Shown here: in pieces, positions 55,362 through 63,855 of the stretch
Layout: every line of letters starts with the position of its first letter
How positions within the stretch are numbered: the first letter of the stretch is position 1
Assembly: GCA_013289855.1 (NCBI GenBank)
Contig: JABCZD010000003.1
Coordinates: 186,001-250,000 of the forward strand
Direction: 5' to 3'
Length of the DNA stretch: 64,000 nt
From: Acidobacteriota bacterium
GTDB taxonomy: Bacteria > Acidobacteriota > Terriglobia > Acidiferrales > UBA7541
Made by a program: the position numbers and the translations under genes
The notes under the pieces: model-generated
The model's database searches: none
Told to the model about the DNA's origin: nothing
Seen by the model: only the letters and a program-made list of their open reading frames with translations

Positions 55362-56675
55362 ATGACCAACACCACAGATTCCAACGACAGAATGAATCGC
55401 CCGCTGGATGCGGTAGATCCCGCGATCGCGGATTTGCTGAGAGAAGAAGCGCGGCGCCAAGCGACCGGCCTCGAACTAATCCCTTCGGAGAATCTGGTCT
55501 CCGAAGCGGTCCTCGAAGCCATGGGCTCGATTTTCACGAACAAATACGCCGAGGGCTATCCCGGCAAGCGTTACTACGGCGGCTGCGAATACGCCGATCA
55601 GGTCGAGCAACTGGCCATCGATCGCGCCAAGGAGCTTTTCGGCGCGGAACACGCTAACGTGCAAGCGCATTCGGGCACATCGGCGAACGTCGCGGTCTAC
55701 ATGTCCACACTGCAGCCGGGCGATACCGTGCTCGGCATGAACCTCTCGCACGGCGGACACCTAACGCACGGACATCCGCTAAATTTTTCCGGCCGCATGT
55801 ACAAGTTCGTGGCCTACGGTGTGCGCAAAGAAGATGAGCGCCTCGACTACGATGAAATCGATAAGCTGGCACAAGAACACAAGCCCAAAATGATTGTGGC
55901 GGGCGCCAGCGCCTACGCACGGGTCATCGATTTTGCAAGAATTGCCAAAGCCGCGAAGTCCGTCGGCGCGCTTTTCTTCGTGGACATGGCGCACATCGCG
56001 GGATTAGTGGCCGCAGGCGTCCATCCCAGTCCCGTGCCGCACGCGGACATCGTTTCCACAACCACGCATAAAACACTGCGCGGCCCGCGCGGCGGTCTGG
56101 TGCTAAGCAAAGCAGCATTCGCAAAGGAACTAGACAAGCTCACCTTCCCAGGCACGCAAGGCGGCCCGCTGGTGCACACCATCGCCGCGAAAGCCGTGTG
56201 CCTCAAAGAAGCCATGGAGCCGGGTTTTAAGGAATATCAGCAGCAGGTGGTGCGCAACGCGCAGGCGCTCGCCGCGGCGGTGGCCAAACGCGGCTTCCGC
56301 ATCGTTACCGGCGGAACCGACAATCACCTATTTCTCGTTGAAGTGCATTCGCGCGGAATCACCGGCACCGACGCGGAAAAGGCCCTTGATCGCGCGGGCA
56401 TCACGGTAAACAAAAATTCCATCCCGTTTGATCCTCTGCCCCCGATGAAGGGTGGCGGCATTCGCTTGGGCAGTCCTTCCGTAACCACGCGCGGCATGCG
56501 CGAAGCAGAAATGGCAAAAATCGGAGACTGGATCGCCGATGTCCTCGGTGCCATCGGCGACACCGCAAAAGAACAATCCGTGCGCCAACAAGTCGCCGCG
56601 TTAGCCGCGCAATTCCCCATCTACGCCGCGCGGATGACGAAACACACTGAGCTAGCCGAACACGCCCGCGGCTAG
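55362..56675 (+). CDS. glyA: Serine hydroxymethyltransferase
   Basis: The protein has 437 residues. It shows the full SHMT pattern: [38 protein letters not shown], then [18 protein letters not shown] and the PLP-lysine in [16 protein letters not shown]. It converts serine and tetrahydrofolate to glycine and methylene-tetrahydrofolate. The ATG at 55362 with GGAGCGG was preferred; an upstream GTG at 55311 is possible. It is a stand-alone gene here. Confidence 0.97.
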   Translation: MTNTTDSNDRMNRPLDAVDPAIADLLREEARRQATGLELIPSENLVSEAVLEAMGSIFTNKYAEGYPGKRYYGGCEYADQVEQLAIDRAKELFGAEHANVQAHSGTSANVAVYMSTLQPGDTVLGMNLSHGGHLTHGHPLNFSGRMYKFVAYGVRKEDERLDYDEIDKLAQEHKPKMIVAGASAYARVIDFARIAKAAKSVGALFFVDMAHIAGLVAAGVHPSPVPHADIVSTTTHKTLRGPRGGLVLSKAAFAKELDKLTFPGTQGGPLVHTIAAKAVCLKEAMEPGFKEYQQQVVRNAQALAAAVAKRGFRIVTGGTDNHLFLVEVHSRGITGTDAEKALDRAGITVNKNSIPFDPLPPMKGGGIRLGSPSVTTRGMREAEMAKIGDWIADVLGAIGDTAKEQSVRQQVAALAAQFPIYAARMTKHTELAEHARG

Positions 56676-56808
56676 TGCCGCACCTCTATCATGCAGATGT
56701 ATCCGCGTGCACGCAGTCCTATCGCGGGACTTGCGTGCGACGGTATACTTGTTGAACCGCAGATTATCTTGACCATCGTTTATTAATTACGTGTGGAGGT
56801 AGCTGCCC

Positions 56809-58566
56809 TTGGCTGACGCAATGAGGTCACGGAAAGTAGCTGCGCTGCTGCTCATTTGGGGAATTGCCTGCGCGCCCGCTTGGACGCAGGAGCAGAAAAA
56901 TAACTTACCAGTCCCGCCATCGCAGAATCAGACGGGGACAATCATCGTGCCAAATCCGGCCTGGTCCGGCGCCAAGATGGACGAGACTCCTGCGCAAAAA
57001 CTATACGCGGCAGCGCGCACTGCCGGCAACAATCGCGACTTCAACACTTGCGCACAACTGCTGGAGCAAGTCGTAAGCAAGGACCCCAACTACAAGATCG
57101 CCTGGAGCTATCTCGGCTACGCTTACAACTCGCTCGGGAAATACGACAAGGCGGAAACAGCTTTGCGCAAGGCGATTGCCTTAAATCCAACGGACGCCTT
57201 TTCCTACAACAATTTGGGCCAGGCGCTCCTAGGGCAGAAAAAGTATGACGAGGCCATTCCGCAGTTTCAAAAGCAGATCGAACTCAATCCAAGAGATCAA
57301 TGGGCCCACACCAACTTGGGCAGACTTTATGTGCAACAGCAACAATATGAGAAAGCCATACCGGAATTGGAAACTGCGGCCACCATCAAGCCCGACGACC
57401 CATACATCCCGTTCAATCTGGGGCGCGCGTACGCAAGAACCGCCCAACCAGAGAAAGCCTTGCAGTCTCTGGAGCGCTCCGTAGACCTGCAGCCGGTGCC
57501 GTTTCGCTGGAACGCCGTCGCCTACGAGATGGCTGTCGATAAACTGGACCTGGAGCAAGCAGAGAAGTATGCGGTGTTGGCGATCGCCGCGACGGTGGTG
57601 CAGTTGCGAAGCATTTCGCTCGAGCACGTCATGGCAGACGACGCCCGACTTACTTCGTCGTTAGCGGCGTACTGGGATACGTTTGGGTGGATTCGCTTTC
57701 AGCGAGGCGACCTTCCCCAAGCTGAGAAATATGTGAAGAGCGCATGGCAGGTGCGGTCCATTGGCGAAGTCGGTGATCATCTGGGGCAAATTTACGAGAA
57801 GCAGGGCCGCAAGGCGGAGGCGACTCATCAATACGAACTGACGTTAGCCACCACGCAACCGCCCGCCGAGACGCGCGGCCGATTGATGGCGCTGCTCGGC
57901 AGTGATGCCGCGGTCGACGTCGACAAGCTCACCGCGGATGCGTGCCCGCAACTCAAGGAAGCGCGAACCATCCCCGTAAAGAACGCGCATCAGGCGGAAG
58001 GGATCGCGGAGTTCTGGATACTTTTATCGCCCGGGCCCACCGTTCGTGGCATTAAATTCATTACCGGCGACGATGAGCTGGCGCAATTCTCGAAAGACCT
58101 CCAGGTACTTCCTTTCCCTGACAGCTTTCCCGAAGCCACGGAAGTGCAGTTGTTGCGCCGGGGAAGGCTTTCCTGCGCGCCCGCAGCCGCCAACTGCAGC
58201 CTATTCCTCGTTTCGGCGGATGCCGCGCGCCAGCTAGACCCTTCGAGCCTGGACACGGTCGGAGAGAATTCGTCGGCACGCTTCGGCAACAACATACTTC
58301 CCACCAAACTTATAGTTAAAGTTCCCCCGATCTATCCCGAAGAGGCCCGTCTAAACCGAATCGAGGGCACGGTCAAACTCCACGCCATCATAGGCAAGGA
58401 CGGTTCAGTCGAACGGCTGACCTTGGTTTCGGGGCATCCCTCACTTGTTCCAGCGGCCATGAATGCCGTAAACCAATGGAAATACGAACCGCTCTTGGTG
58501 AACAACCAACCGGTTGAAGTGGAATTTGATGTCGAGGTGGTATTCCGACTGACCAGAAAGAACTAG
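56809..58566 (+). CDS. TPR protein with TonB C-terminal domain
   Basis: The protein has 585 residues. A signal peptide (AALLLIWGIACAPAWTQ) is followed by about seven TPRs (AWSYLGYAYNSLGKYDKAET, FSYNNLGQALLGQKKYDEAI, WAHTNLGRLYVQQQQYEKAI), a region of about 170 residues that contains a Cys pair (GRLSCAPAAANCSLFLVSAD), and a C-terminal TonB-like domain (YPEEARLNRIEGTVKLHAII, then MNAVNQWKYEPL). TonB domains on secreted TPR proteins are frequent in acidobacteria. It probably acts in the periplasm. The start is TTG at 56809 with GGAGG upstream; the ATG at 56821 is too far from it. Confidence 0.85.
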   Translation: MADAMRSRKVAALLLIWGIACAPAWTQEQKNNLPVPPSQNQTGTIIVPNPAWSGAKMDETPAQKLYAAARTAGNNRDFNTCAQLLEQVVSKDPNYKIAWSYLGYAYNSLGKYDKAETALRKAIALNPTDAFSYNNLGQALLGQKKYDEAIPQFQKQIELNPRDQWAHTNLGRLYVQQQQYEKAIPELETAATIKPDDPYIPFNLGRAYARTAQPEKALQSLERSVDLQPVPFRWNAVAYEMAVDKLDLEQAEKYAVLAIAATVVQLRSISLEHVMADDARLTSSLAAYWDTFGWIRFQRGDLPQAEKYVKSAWQVRSIGEVGDHLGQIYEKQGRKAEATHQYELTLATTQPPAETRGRLMALLGSDAAVDVDKLTADACPQLKEARTIPVKNAHQAEGIAEFWILLSPGPTVRGIKFITGDDELAQFSKDLQVLPFPDSFPEATEVQLLRRGRLSCAPAAANCSLFLVSADAARQLDPSSLDTVGENSSARFGNNILPTKLIVKVPPIYPEEARLNRIEGTVKLHAIIGKDGSVERLTLVSGHPSLVPAAMNAVNQWKYEPLLVNNQPVEVEFDVEVVFRLTRKN

Positions 58567-58621
58567 CTATCGCGGAGTTGCTACCTAGCGCGAACACCTG
58601 TGCTCGAATTGGACGACGGCC

Positions 58622-58795
58622 TCATCCCACAGGATCTTTCTGCCGCGTGGCTTTTACACCCGTCAGGATGCCGAAGCCCAACAGCACCACGGCACCCACG
58701 ACGATCCAGTGCGCGGGCATGTGCACCAAATACGCCGCATAGATCAATCCACAGATTACGATCGCGAAACCGCCAGCATATAGTCCGAAGGACAT
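58622..58795 (-). CDS. Small membrane protein, 57 residues
   Basis: ATG at 58795 opens a 57-codon frame ending at TGA 58622. Two membrane segments are clear: GGFAIVICGLIYAAYLV and WIVVGAVVLLGFGILTGV, followed by a basic KATRQKDP tail. It is too short for most automatic calls, but the codon use and membrane pattern support it. No family recognised. It converges with the TPR-TonB gene. Confidence 0.65.
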   Translation of the reverse strand: MSFGLYAGGFAIVICGLIYAAYLVHMPAHWIVVGAVVLLGFGILTGVKATRQKDPVG

Positions 58796-58885
58796 GGTTA
58801 CCCCAGCCTCGACGGTACTGCGTCGGGAGCAGGCGTCGCTGTACAGAAACGGACACGCTGCGAAATTACTGCTTTTCTCGCAAAC

Positions 58886-59155
58886 TCAGTCTGGATGGTT
58901 GTGGCGATAATTCCAGTATTCTCTCTGGTCGTGGTGGCTCAAGTGGTTGTACTCGCGGTAGTCGCGATGATTTTCTCCCAGGTAACGCCGGTACACGACG
59001 TCCTCATGGTGGTCCCAATTGTGATAATCGTGATGGTCGTGATCGTACACTCGCACGCTTACTTCTTGAGCTTTGGCTTGGCCGGCCGTCATACCCGGCA
59101 TTGCAACCGCGGCGGCCACGATCAGCCAGCCGAGGTAACGATTCAAATTTCGCAT
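58886..59155 (-). CDS. Small secreted His/Asp/Tyr-rich protein
   Basis: The protein has 89 residues. After a signal peptide (LGWLIVAAAVAMPGMTAGQA) the mature 60 residues are extremely rich in His, Asp and Tyr (YDHDHHDYHNWDHHEDVVYR, then REYNHLSHHDQREYWNYRHN). Fifteen or more His residues suggest metal binding. The ATG at 59155 follows GGAGG. Homologous small proteins of this composition occur in acidobacteria; their role is unknown. Confidence 0.75.
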   Translation of the reverse strand: MRNLNRYLGWLIVAAAVAMPGMTAGQAKAQEVSVRVYDHDHHDYHNWDHHEDVVYRRYLGENHRDYREYNHLSHHDQREYWNYRHNHPD

Positions 59156-59416
59156 TTGCAGTCCTCCACGCCAGGGACGAATGAAAACCTGGCTGCAGCA
59201 ACTATGCACGGATGTTAGTGCGCCGTAAGTGCGAAACAGCACTCATTTCAAAATTATTATTTCTTCCGAAGTGCTCGACGGTACCAACCGGCTCGGTATC
59301 CCCGCGCGCCCTGAGCCTCTCGCTGATATAGACAATATGCTCTGTTCCGCCGAATCCAAAATTGAGTTGCGCTACCGCCACGTTTAAACTCTCGTATGGC
59401 CTGCGGAGATAAATCG

Positions 59417-59869
59417 ATGGTGCTCGTTAGCGAAAAAGCTTGGACGGAGCGCGCCGGGAAAGCGATCGTGCTAGTCCGCGTGCTTGTGGGGTGGGTCTTC
59501 CTGTCCGAAGGCGTGCAGAAGTTTCTGTTCCCTGAGGCCTTGGGGGTTGGACGATTTGTGAAGATCGGTATTCCCTGGCCACAAGTGATGGCCCCCTTCG
59601 TCGGAATAGTCGAGATCGTATGCGGCACTCTGCTTTTGCTCGGATTTCTCACGCGATTGGCTACCGTGCCACTCCTCATCGATATTGCGGTTGCCTTGTA
59701 CTCGACCAAGATCGTTTTATTTGCCAAGAACGGATTTTGGGGCACGCTGCACGAAGCTCGGACGGATGTGAGCATGCTACTCGGCTTAATTTTTCTCTCA
59801 CTCGTTGGCGGCGGGACCTTGGCTCTCGATGCCTGGCTTACTTCGAGAAGACTTCAGTGCCATGCCTGA
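59417..59869 (+). CDS. DoxX-family membrane protein
   Basis: The protein has 150 residues. Four membrane segments are apparent: IVLVRVLVGWVFLSEGVQKF, VMAPFVGIVEIVCGTLLLLG, ATVPLLIDIAVALYST, and SMLLGLIFLSLVGGGTLALD. The GWVFLSEGVQKFLFPE and RLATVPLLIDIAVALYS text is typical of DoxX. The gene runs into chrA with an 8-base overlap, suggesting joint expression. The family's role in redox or stress tolerance is not well defined. Confidence 0.88.
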   Translation: MVLVSEKAWTERAGKAIVLVRVLVGWVFLSEGVQKFLFPEALGVGRFVKIGIPWPQVMAPFVGIVEIVCGTLLLLGFLTRLATVPLLIDIAVALYSTKIVLFAKNGFWGTLHEARTDVSMLLGLIFLSLVGGGTLALDAWLTSRRLQCHA

Positions 59870-61043
59870 AGAGATCCCACACGAAATAGCGACGCCGCCC
59901 TCTTTATCTCGCAAACATTCGATACGCCAGCTCGCCGCATTTTTTCTGCGCCTCGGGCTAACGGCATTTGGCGGACCGGCAGCGCATATCGCCATCATGG
60001 AAGATGAGTTGGTACGGCGCAGGCAGTGGCTTTCGCGCGAGAAATTTCTTGACCTGCTGGGGGCCAGCAATCTTATTCCCGGCCCCAGTTCGAGCGAATT
60101 GGCGATCCACATCGGCTATTTACGGGCCGGATGGTTGGGGCTTCTCGTCGCGGGAATCTGTTTCATCCTTCCGTCGGCGATCATCGTGGGCGTGCTCGCG
60201 TGGTGCTACGTGCATTTTGGCGCGGTTCCCGCAGTCTCCGCGGTTTTGTATGGAGTCAAGCCGGTTGTAATTGCCGTCATTCTTCAAGTGCTGTGGGGAT
60301 TGGGGCGCAGCGCGATGAAGAGCGCGCTCCTGCAAGTCGTGGGAGCCGCCTCGCTGGTTCTCGCCTTCCTCGGTGTACATCCACTGCTTTTGCTGGCGCT
60401 GGCAGGCGGCGCGGTTTGCCTGCGCGAGCTAGGAACACCTCGCTCGTCGCTTCTTACATTTTCTTTTTCCACCGCACCGGCTGCGGCTCTGGCAGGGACC
60501 GCCAGTTCTTTCAGCTTGGCGTCGCTGTTTCTGGTCTTCTTGAAACTAGGCGCGGTGGTGTTTGGCAGCGGCTATGTTTTGCTGGCGTTTCTGCGCGCGG
60601 ATTTGGTCGTCAATCACGGTTGGCTCAGCGATGCGCAATTGCTGGACGCCGTGGCCGTGGGGCAGGTGACGCCGGGACCGGTCTTCACCACCGCTACGTT
60701 TATCGGTTACCTGCTCGGAGGTGTTCGCGGCGCGGCGGCAGCCACCGTCGGCATCTTGCTACCCGCATTTTTGCTGGTCGCCGCCAGCGGACCTCTGGTG
60801 CCACGCATTCGCAAATCCAGAATTGCCGGGGCCTTCCTCGACGGCGTAAACGTCGCATCGCTCGCGCTAATGACGGCCGTCACCTGGCAGCTTGGGCTGA
60901 CGTCGCTTAAGGACCCCGTAACCATTGTTTTGGCGGTCCTATCCCTCGTAGCGTTGTTACGGCTGGGCTGGAACTCCGCCTGGCTCGTACTCCTGGGCGC
61001 GCTCGCCGGCGTGCTGACCCGGGCGGCACAGCACAGCTTGTAG
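59862..61043 (+). CDS. chrA: Chromate transporter (ChrA), two-domain form
   Basis: The protein has 393 residues. Two CHR domains are visible: the first with LRLGLTAFGGPAAHIAIMED and LGASNLIPGPSSSELAIHIG, the second with [20 protein letters not shown] and AVAVGQVTPGPVFTTATFIG. About ten membrane helices are implied. ChrA expels chromate and may carry other oxyanions. The ATG at 59862 overlaps the doxX stop region by 8 bases. The pairing with DoxX is of interest but not explained. Confidence 0.94.
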   Translation: MPEEIPHEIATPPSLSRKHSIRQLAAFFLRLGLTAFGGPAAHIAIMEDELVRRRQWLSREKFLDLLGASNLIPGPSSSELAIHIGYLRAGWLGLLVAGICFILPSAIIVGVLAWCYVHFGAVPAVSAVLYGVKPVVIAVILQVLWGLGRSAMKSALLQVVGAASLVLAFLGVHPLLLLALAGGAVCLRELGTPRSSLLTFSFSTAPAAALAGTASSFSLASLFLVFLKLGAVVFGSGYVLLAFLRADLVVNHGWLSDAQLLDAVAVGQVTPGPVFTTATFIGYLLGGVRGAAAATVGILLPAFLLVAASGPLVPRIRKSRIAGAFLDGVNVASLALMTAVTWQLGLTSLKDPVTIVLAVLSLVALLRLGWNSAWLVLLGALAGVLTRAAQHSL

Positions 61044-61448
61044 GCCCAAAGACTTTCCATTGCCGGCAACAAGCGGAGCAGTGTTCAGCACCGCAAACCG
61101 GCAGGAGCCGAAAAGCGCCCGGCTGGCCTCGCTCAGCCCTTAATACCCTGGTTCCGCTGTCCCAAGACTGTCCTCCCGTGCAGTAGATTCCAGCGTTCCC
61201 GGCGCGTACGTTGAAATCGGCCTGGAATGGAAACCCACCTCGCAATCCTGCTCCTCTCTGTACCGTGCCTGGCATGGCTTGCCGGAACGTGCATAGGCAG
61301 TCAGCTCTCGCCCAAGGCGCTTCGCTTTGCGCAGTTGAGCGCAGTGGGCCTCCGCACCTCGCATGTTTTCTCTAACCGGGGCGCGGGCCATGATGATCGA
61401 CGTGGTGTTTCTCGTCCCAGAAACTTCTTCTCCGTGTGAGGTGAACCT
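61044..61448. other. Intergenic region, about 400 bases, no gene recognised
   Basis: This region lies between chrA and the TPR gene in the same orientation. Frames of 70 to 130 codons exist on both strands, but they lack family motifs and ribosome binding sites. The TPR gene has its own GAGGTGA, so a promoter should lie here; none is clear. Confidence 0.35.
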
Positions 61449-61910
61449 ATGATGGATACCGATGCTTTCCGCGAGTTCAAGACCGGTCTGACCCTGCTGC
61501 GTGACAACTATGTGGACCGCGCCTTGCCCCACATGAAGCGCGCCGCAGAGCTGGACCGCAACAACCCGTATTACATGTCCTACCTCGGCGTGGTCCTCGC
61601 CCGCTCAGAAAAGAAATGGGGCGAAGCGGAATCGCTCTGCGACTCCGCGGTGCGCATGAAGCGCAATCAGGCCCAGCTATACCTGAATCTGGCGGAGGTC
61701 TACGCCACCGCAGGACGCCGCGAAGACGCCGTGGAAGCCATTCAGGCCGGGCTAAAGTTCGCGCGCAAAGACGTGCGCCTGACCATCGCCATGAATAAGC
61801 TGACGGATCGCCGCCCTCCCGTACTCACCTTCTTGAATCGCAAACATCCGCTGAACCGCCGTTTGGGAATGCTCCGCCACCGTGCGCTCAGCGCCATCGG
61901 ACAGAGGTAG
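61449..61910 (+). CDS. Small TPR protein
   Basis: The protein has 153 residues and no signal peptide, so is probably cytosolic. Three tetratricopeptide-like units are present: FKTGLTLLRDNYVDRALPHM, YMSYLGVVLARSEKKWGEAE, and YLNLAEVYATAGRREDAVEA, followed by a basic C-terminus (RKHPLNRRLGMLRHRALSAI). It follows GAGGTGA. A strong bidirectional terminator lies downstream. The partner is unknown. Confidence 0.8.
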   Translation: MMDTDAFREFKTGLTLLRDNYVDRALPHMKRAAELDRNNPYYMSYLGVVLARSEKKWGEAESLCDSAVRMKRNQAQLYLNLAEVYATAGRREDAVEAIQAGLKFARKDVRLTIAMNKLTDRRPPVLTFLNRKHPLNRRLGMLRHRALSAIGQR

Positions 61911-61982
61911 CCAACGGTCCATCGCGGTCGAACGGTTTGTGCCACCCCAAACGCAACCTGTAAGAGCAACCTCCAAAAACAA

Positions 61983-62015
61983 CAAGGGCGAATGGCTCGA
62001 AGCCATTCGCCCTTG
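61983..62015. terminator. Strong hairpin between convergent genes
   Basis: A perfect 15-bp stem (CAAGGGCGAATGGCT with its complement) around a CGA loop lies between the small TPR gene and the convergent PilZ gene. It could serve as a terminator for both. The T-runs are short (CTGTCTT on the right). Confidence 0.75.
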
Positions 62016-62066
62016 CTGTCTTAACTCGTAAATCTTGCCGTCTTGCTCCGGTGCCGTTCGAAGACA

Positions 62067-62462
62067 CTACACTCGCGGCGAGAAGCTGTGCTGCATGCCC
62101 ATTTCCATCAGCATCTTAATGCCAACACCGGTTAGACCGTTCGAGAGCGCATCCTTGCGCACCACTTCCGCCAGATATTCGCGGTTCAGCGCCGTCGGAT
62201 CTTTCGAGTACGGCATGGTCACGAACAGCCGCATCCCCAGCTCATACCCGGTCTCGCTACTGTGAAAATACACACCGGAGCGCGAAACGCTCACCGATCC
62301 GCGTAGATCTTCAAAATGGTCCTTCTCGGGATCCGAGGGACGCACGCGCATTAATTGCGTGATTTTGCAGCGCCGCGTTCCACGACGTTCGGCATGCGAA
62401 GTGGGTCGCAACATGCCGGTCGAACTCAATTTATTAACCATCACATCCTGCTGGGTGGACAT
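62067..62462 (-). CDS. PilZ-domain protein
   Basis: The protein has 131 residues. The PilZ motifs are RRGTRRCKITQLMRVRPSD (basic RxxxR) and SVSRSGVYFHSSE (the SxxG part), followed by LGMRLFVTMPYSKDPT. PilZ domains bind cyclic di-GMP and alter motility or matrix production. The ATG at 62462 has GGAGAGG upstream. It is divergent from the LuxR-type regulator at 62858. Confidence 0.87.
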   Translation of the reverse strand: MSTQQDVMVNKLSSTGMLRPTSHAERRGTRRCKITQLMRVRPSDPEKDHFEDLRGSVSVSRSGVYFHSSETGYELGMRLFVTMPYSKDPTALNREYLAEVVRKDALSNGLTGVGIKMLMEMGMQHSFSPRV

Positions 62463-62857
62463 AGCGCCGGGTAGCCTCTCCAAAAACAACTACTTGTCTA
62501 GAAGAAGTGTACGGTGGCGCATGAAAAAAAACCTATAGTGAATACGTACCTGCTCGGAGTTGGAACGAGCCGCCGTCCCGATAGTACGAAAGTACTGGGC
62601 AAGAAAACAAGCCCGCGTGAAAGCCCGCAAGTTCGAATTCGGAAGCCACCGCCGCTTTGGTACCGAATCGGGACCAATCGGTAAGGCCTCCGTAGCAACC
62701 GACTTCTCTAAACCTCGCGGATTGAACCACATCGCAGAACCCCACCGCTCGCCGGAGCGCGCCTGCTCGCGGCTTTCGAAGTGCATTGTAGGCAGCCGTG
62801 TCCCGTAAGTTGATCGCTTAGTCTGCAGATCCGGCCAGGAACAGGAAGAGGCGCCTC
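62463..62857. other. Divergent promoter region between PilZ and LuxR-type genes
   Basis: These 395 bases should contain promoters for the divergent genes. Frames here are shadows. A tRNA-like GTTCGAAT at about 62630 was examined and rejected because its flanks do not pair. No repeat was seen. Confidence 0.4.
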
Positions 62858-63592
62858 ATGGTTACTCCAGCACGCCAAAGATCGGTTGTGACTCCGCATG
62901 CGACGGGTACCTTGACCTTGCCCCGTTCCGCAGGCCGCGCCAGCGTCAAAGTTTTCGTGGCTGCCGAAGCCGCGCCGCAGCAGGAAGCGCTCATCCGCCT
63001 CTTGCGTAAAAACTCCGCCGTCGAAATCATTGGCAAAGACAGCCGTATTCCCTTTGACCACGCCGCCATGTCCGGCAAGGGCGCGGACATTCTGCTGCTC
63101 ACCTCTTGCGGCAATTTCCTGGACGATCTCACCGTCATCCGCAACGTCCGCACCAGCCAGCCGGGCGTCGAAATCGTGATGCTGGGCCAAGTCGGCGACG
63201 ACGGCGAATTCCTGCAATGCGTCCGCGCCGGCGTGCGCGGCTACCTATCCCGCGACGCTGGACCCGACGAAATCCTGCAAGCCATTTTCGAAGTGCGCGC
63301 CGGCGCCGCCGTCTGCCCCGGCAAGCTCTGCGCGCAATTGTTCCGCTACTTTGAAGCCGAAGCCAAGTCCCTGCCCTCCGCCAGCATTCACCAGCGCATG
63401 GGTCTTACTCGCCGCGAGCAGCAACTCATCCCCCTGGTCGCCCGCGGCCTCACCAACAAGGAAATCGCCAACCACTTCTCTCTTTCCGAGCAAACCGTAA
63501 AAAATCACCTCTACCGCATGAAGCACAAAATCGGCGCGGAAGACCGTCTCAGCATCGTGCATCTCTGTCGCATGCAAGGCTTTATGGTCTAG
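62858..63592 (+). CDS. LuxR-family regulator with degenerate receiver domain
   Basis: The protein has 244 residues. The C-terminal LuxR HTH is complete: GLTRREQQLIPLVARGLTNK, EIANHFSLSEQTVKNHLYRM. The N-terminal domain folds like a response-regulator receiver (VKVFVAAEAAPQQEALIRLL, IVMLGQVGDDGEFLQCVRAG), but the phosphorylation Asp is a Thr (ILLLTSCGN), the acidic pair after strand 1 is only partly kept (VAAEAA), and the conserved Lys is a Ser (GYLSRD). Such pseudo-receivers act without phosphorylation. No histidine kinase is near. The ATG follows GGAAGAGG. Confidence 0.9.
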   Translation: MVTPARQRSVVTPHATGTLTLPRSAGRASVKVFVAAEAAPQQEALIRLLRKNSAVEIIGKDSRIPFDHAAMSGKGADILLLTSCGNFLDDLTVIRNVRTSQPGVEIVMLGQVGDDGEFLQCVRAGVRGYLSRDAGPDEILQAIFEVRAGAAVCPGKLCAQLFRYFEAEAKSLPSASIHQRMGLTRREQQLIPLVARGLTNKEIANHFSLSEQTVKNHLYRMKHKIGAEDRLSIVHLCRMQGFMV

Positions 63593-63625
63593 CCAAAAAA
63601 ATCTCCGTCTCACGACAAATATAGC

Positions 63626-63654
63626 TTGACAACTACGTGCCGCTTTGTTAAAGT
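63626..63654 (+). promoter_or_regulatory. Sigma70-like promoter, 17-base spacing
   Basis: TTGACA at 63626-63631 and TAAAGT at 63649-63654 are separated by 17 bases. It points right, away from the regulator gene, into a non-coding stretch ending in the strong inverted repeat. A small RNA or the leader of a gene outside the window is possible. Confidence 0.5.
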
Positions 63655-63754
63655 TCCTCTTGTAGAAAAGTGCGCCCGGACTTTTTCCTCGTCTCCCTTA
63701 GTAACTAACTACTAATCAAAATGTGAGCCTAAGTCCATCAAAATGAACACTTGC

Positions 63755-63807
63755 GAAAGGTTGTGAAAACACAGGTACTTAAAGTCCCTGTGTTTTCACA
63801 ACCTTTC
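63755..63807. repeat. Perfect 21-bp inverted repeat with 11-base loop
   Basis: The arms are 63755-63775 and 63787-63807. The left arm begins GAAAGGTTGTGAAAACAC and the right arm is its exact complement. The arms are AT-richer than the surroundings, unlike the GTAG family. No T-run follows, so it is not a typical terminator. Confidence 0.85.
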
Positions 63808-63830
63808 ACAGATCCCCAGGGGTTGGTTTG

Positions 63831-63855
63831 GTAGCACAGGCACTCCTGCCTGTGC
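63831..63855 (+). repeat. Dispersed GTAG-tagged palindrome
   Basis: GTAG is followed by arms GCACAGGCA and TGCCTGTGC with a CTCC loop. It matches the copy at 20683 except for one loop base. It lies 23 bases after the 21-bp inverted repeat. Confidence 0.85.

Noticed and set aside
62570..62690. tRNA-like text with GTTCGAAT resembling a T-loop
   Set aside because: The flanking bases do not form a 5-bp T-stem, and no acceptor or anticodon stem could be drawn at the right distance on either strand.
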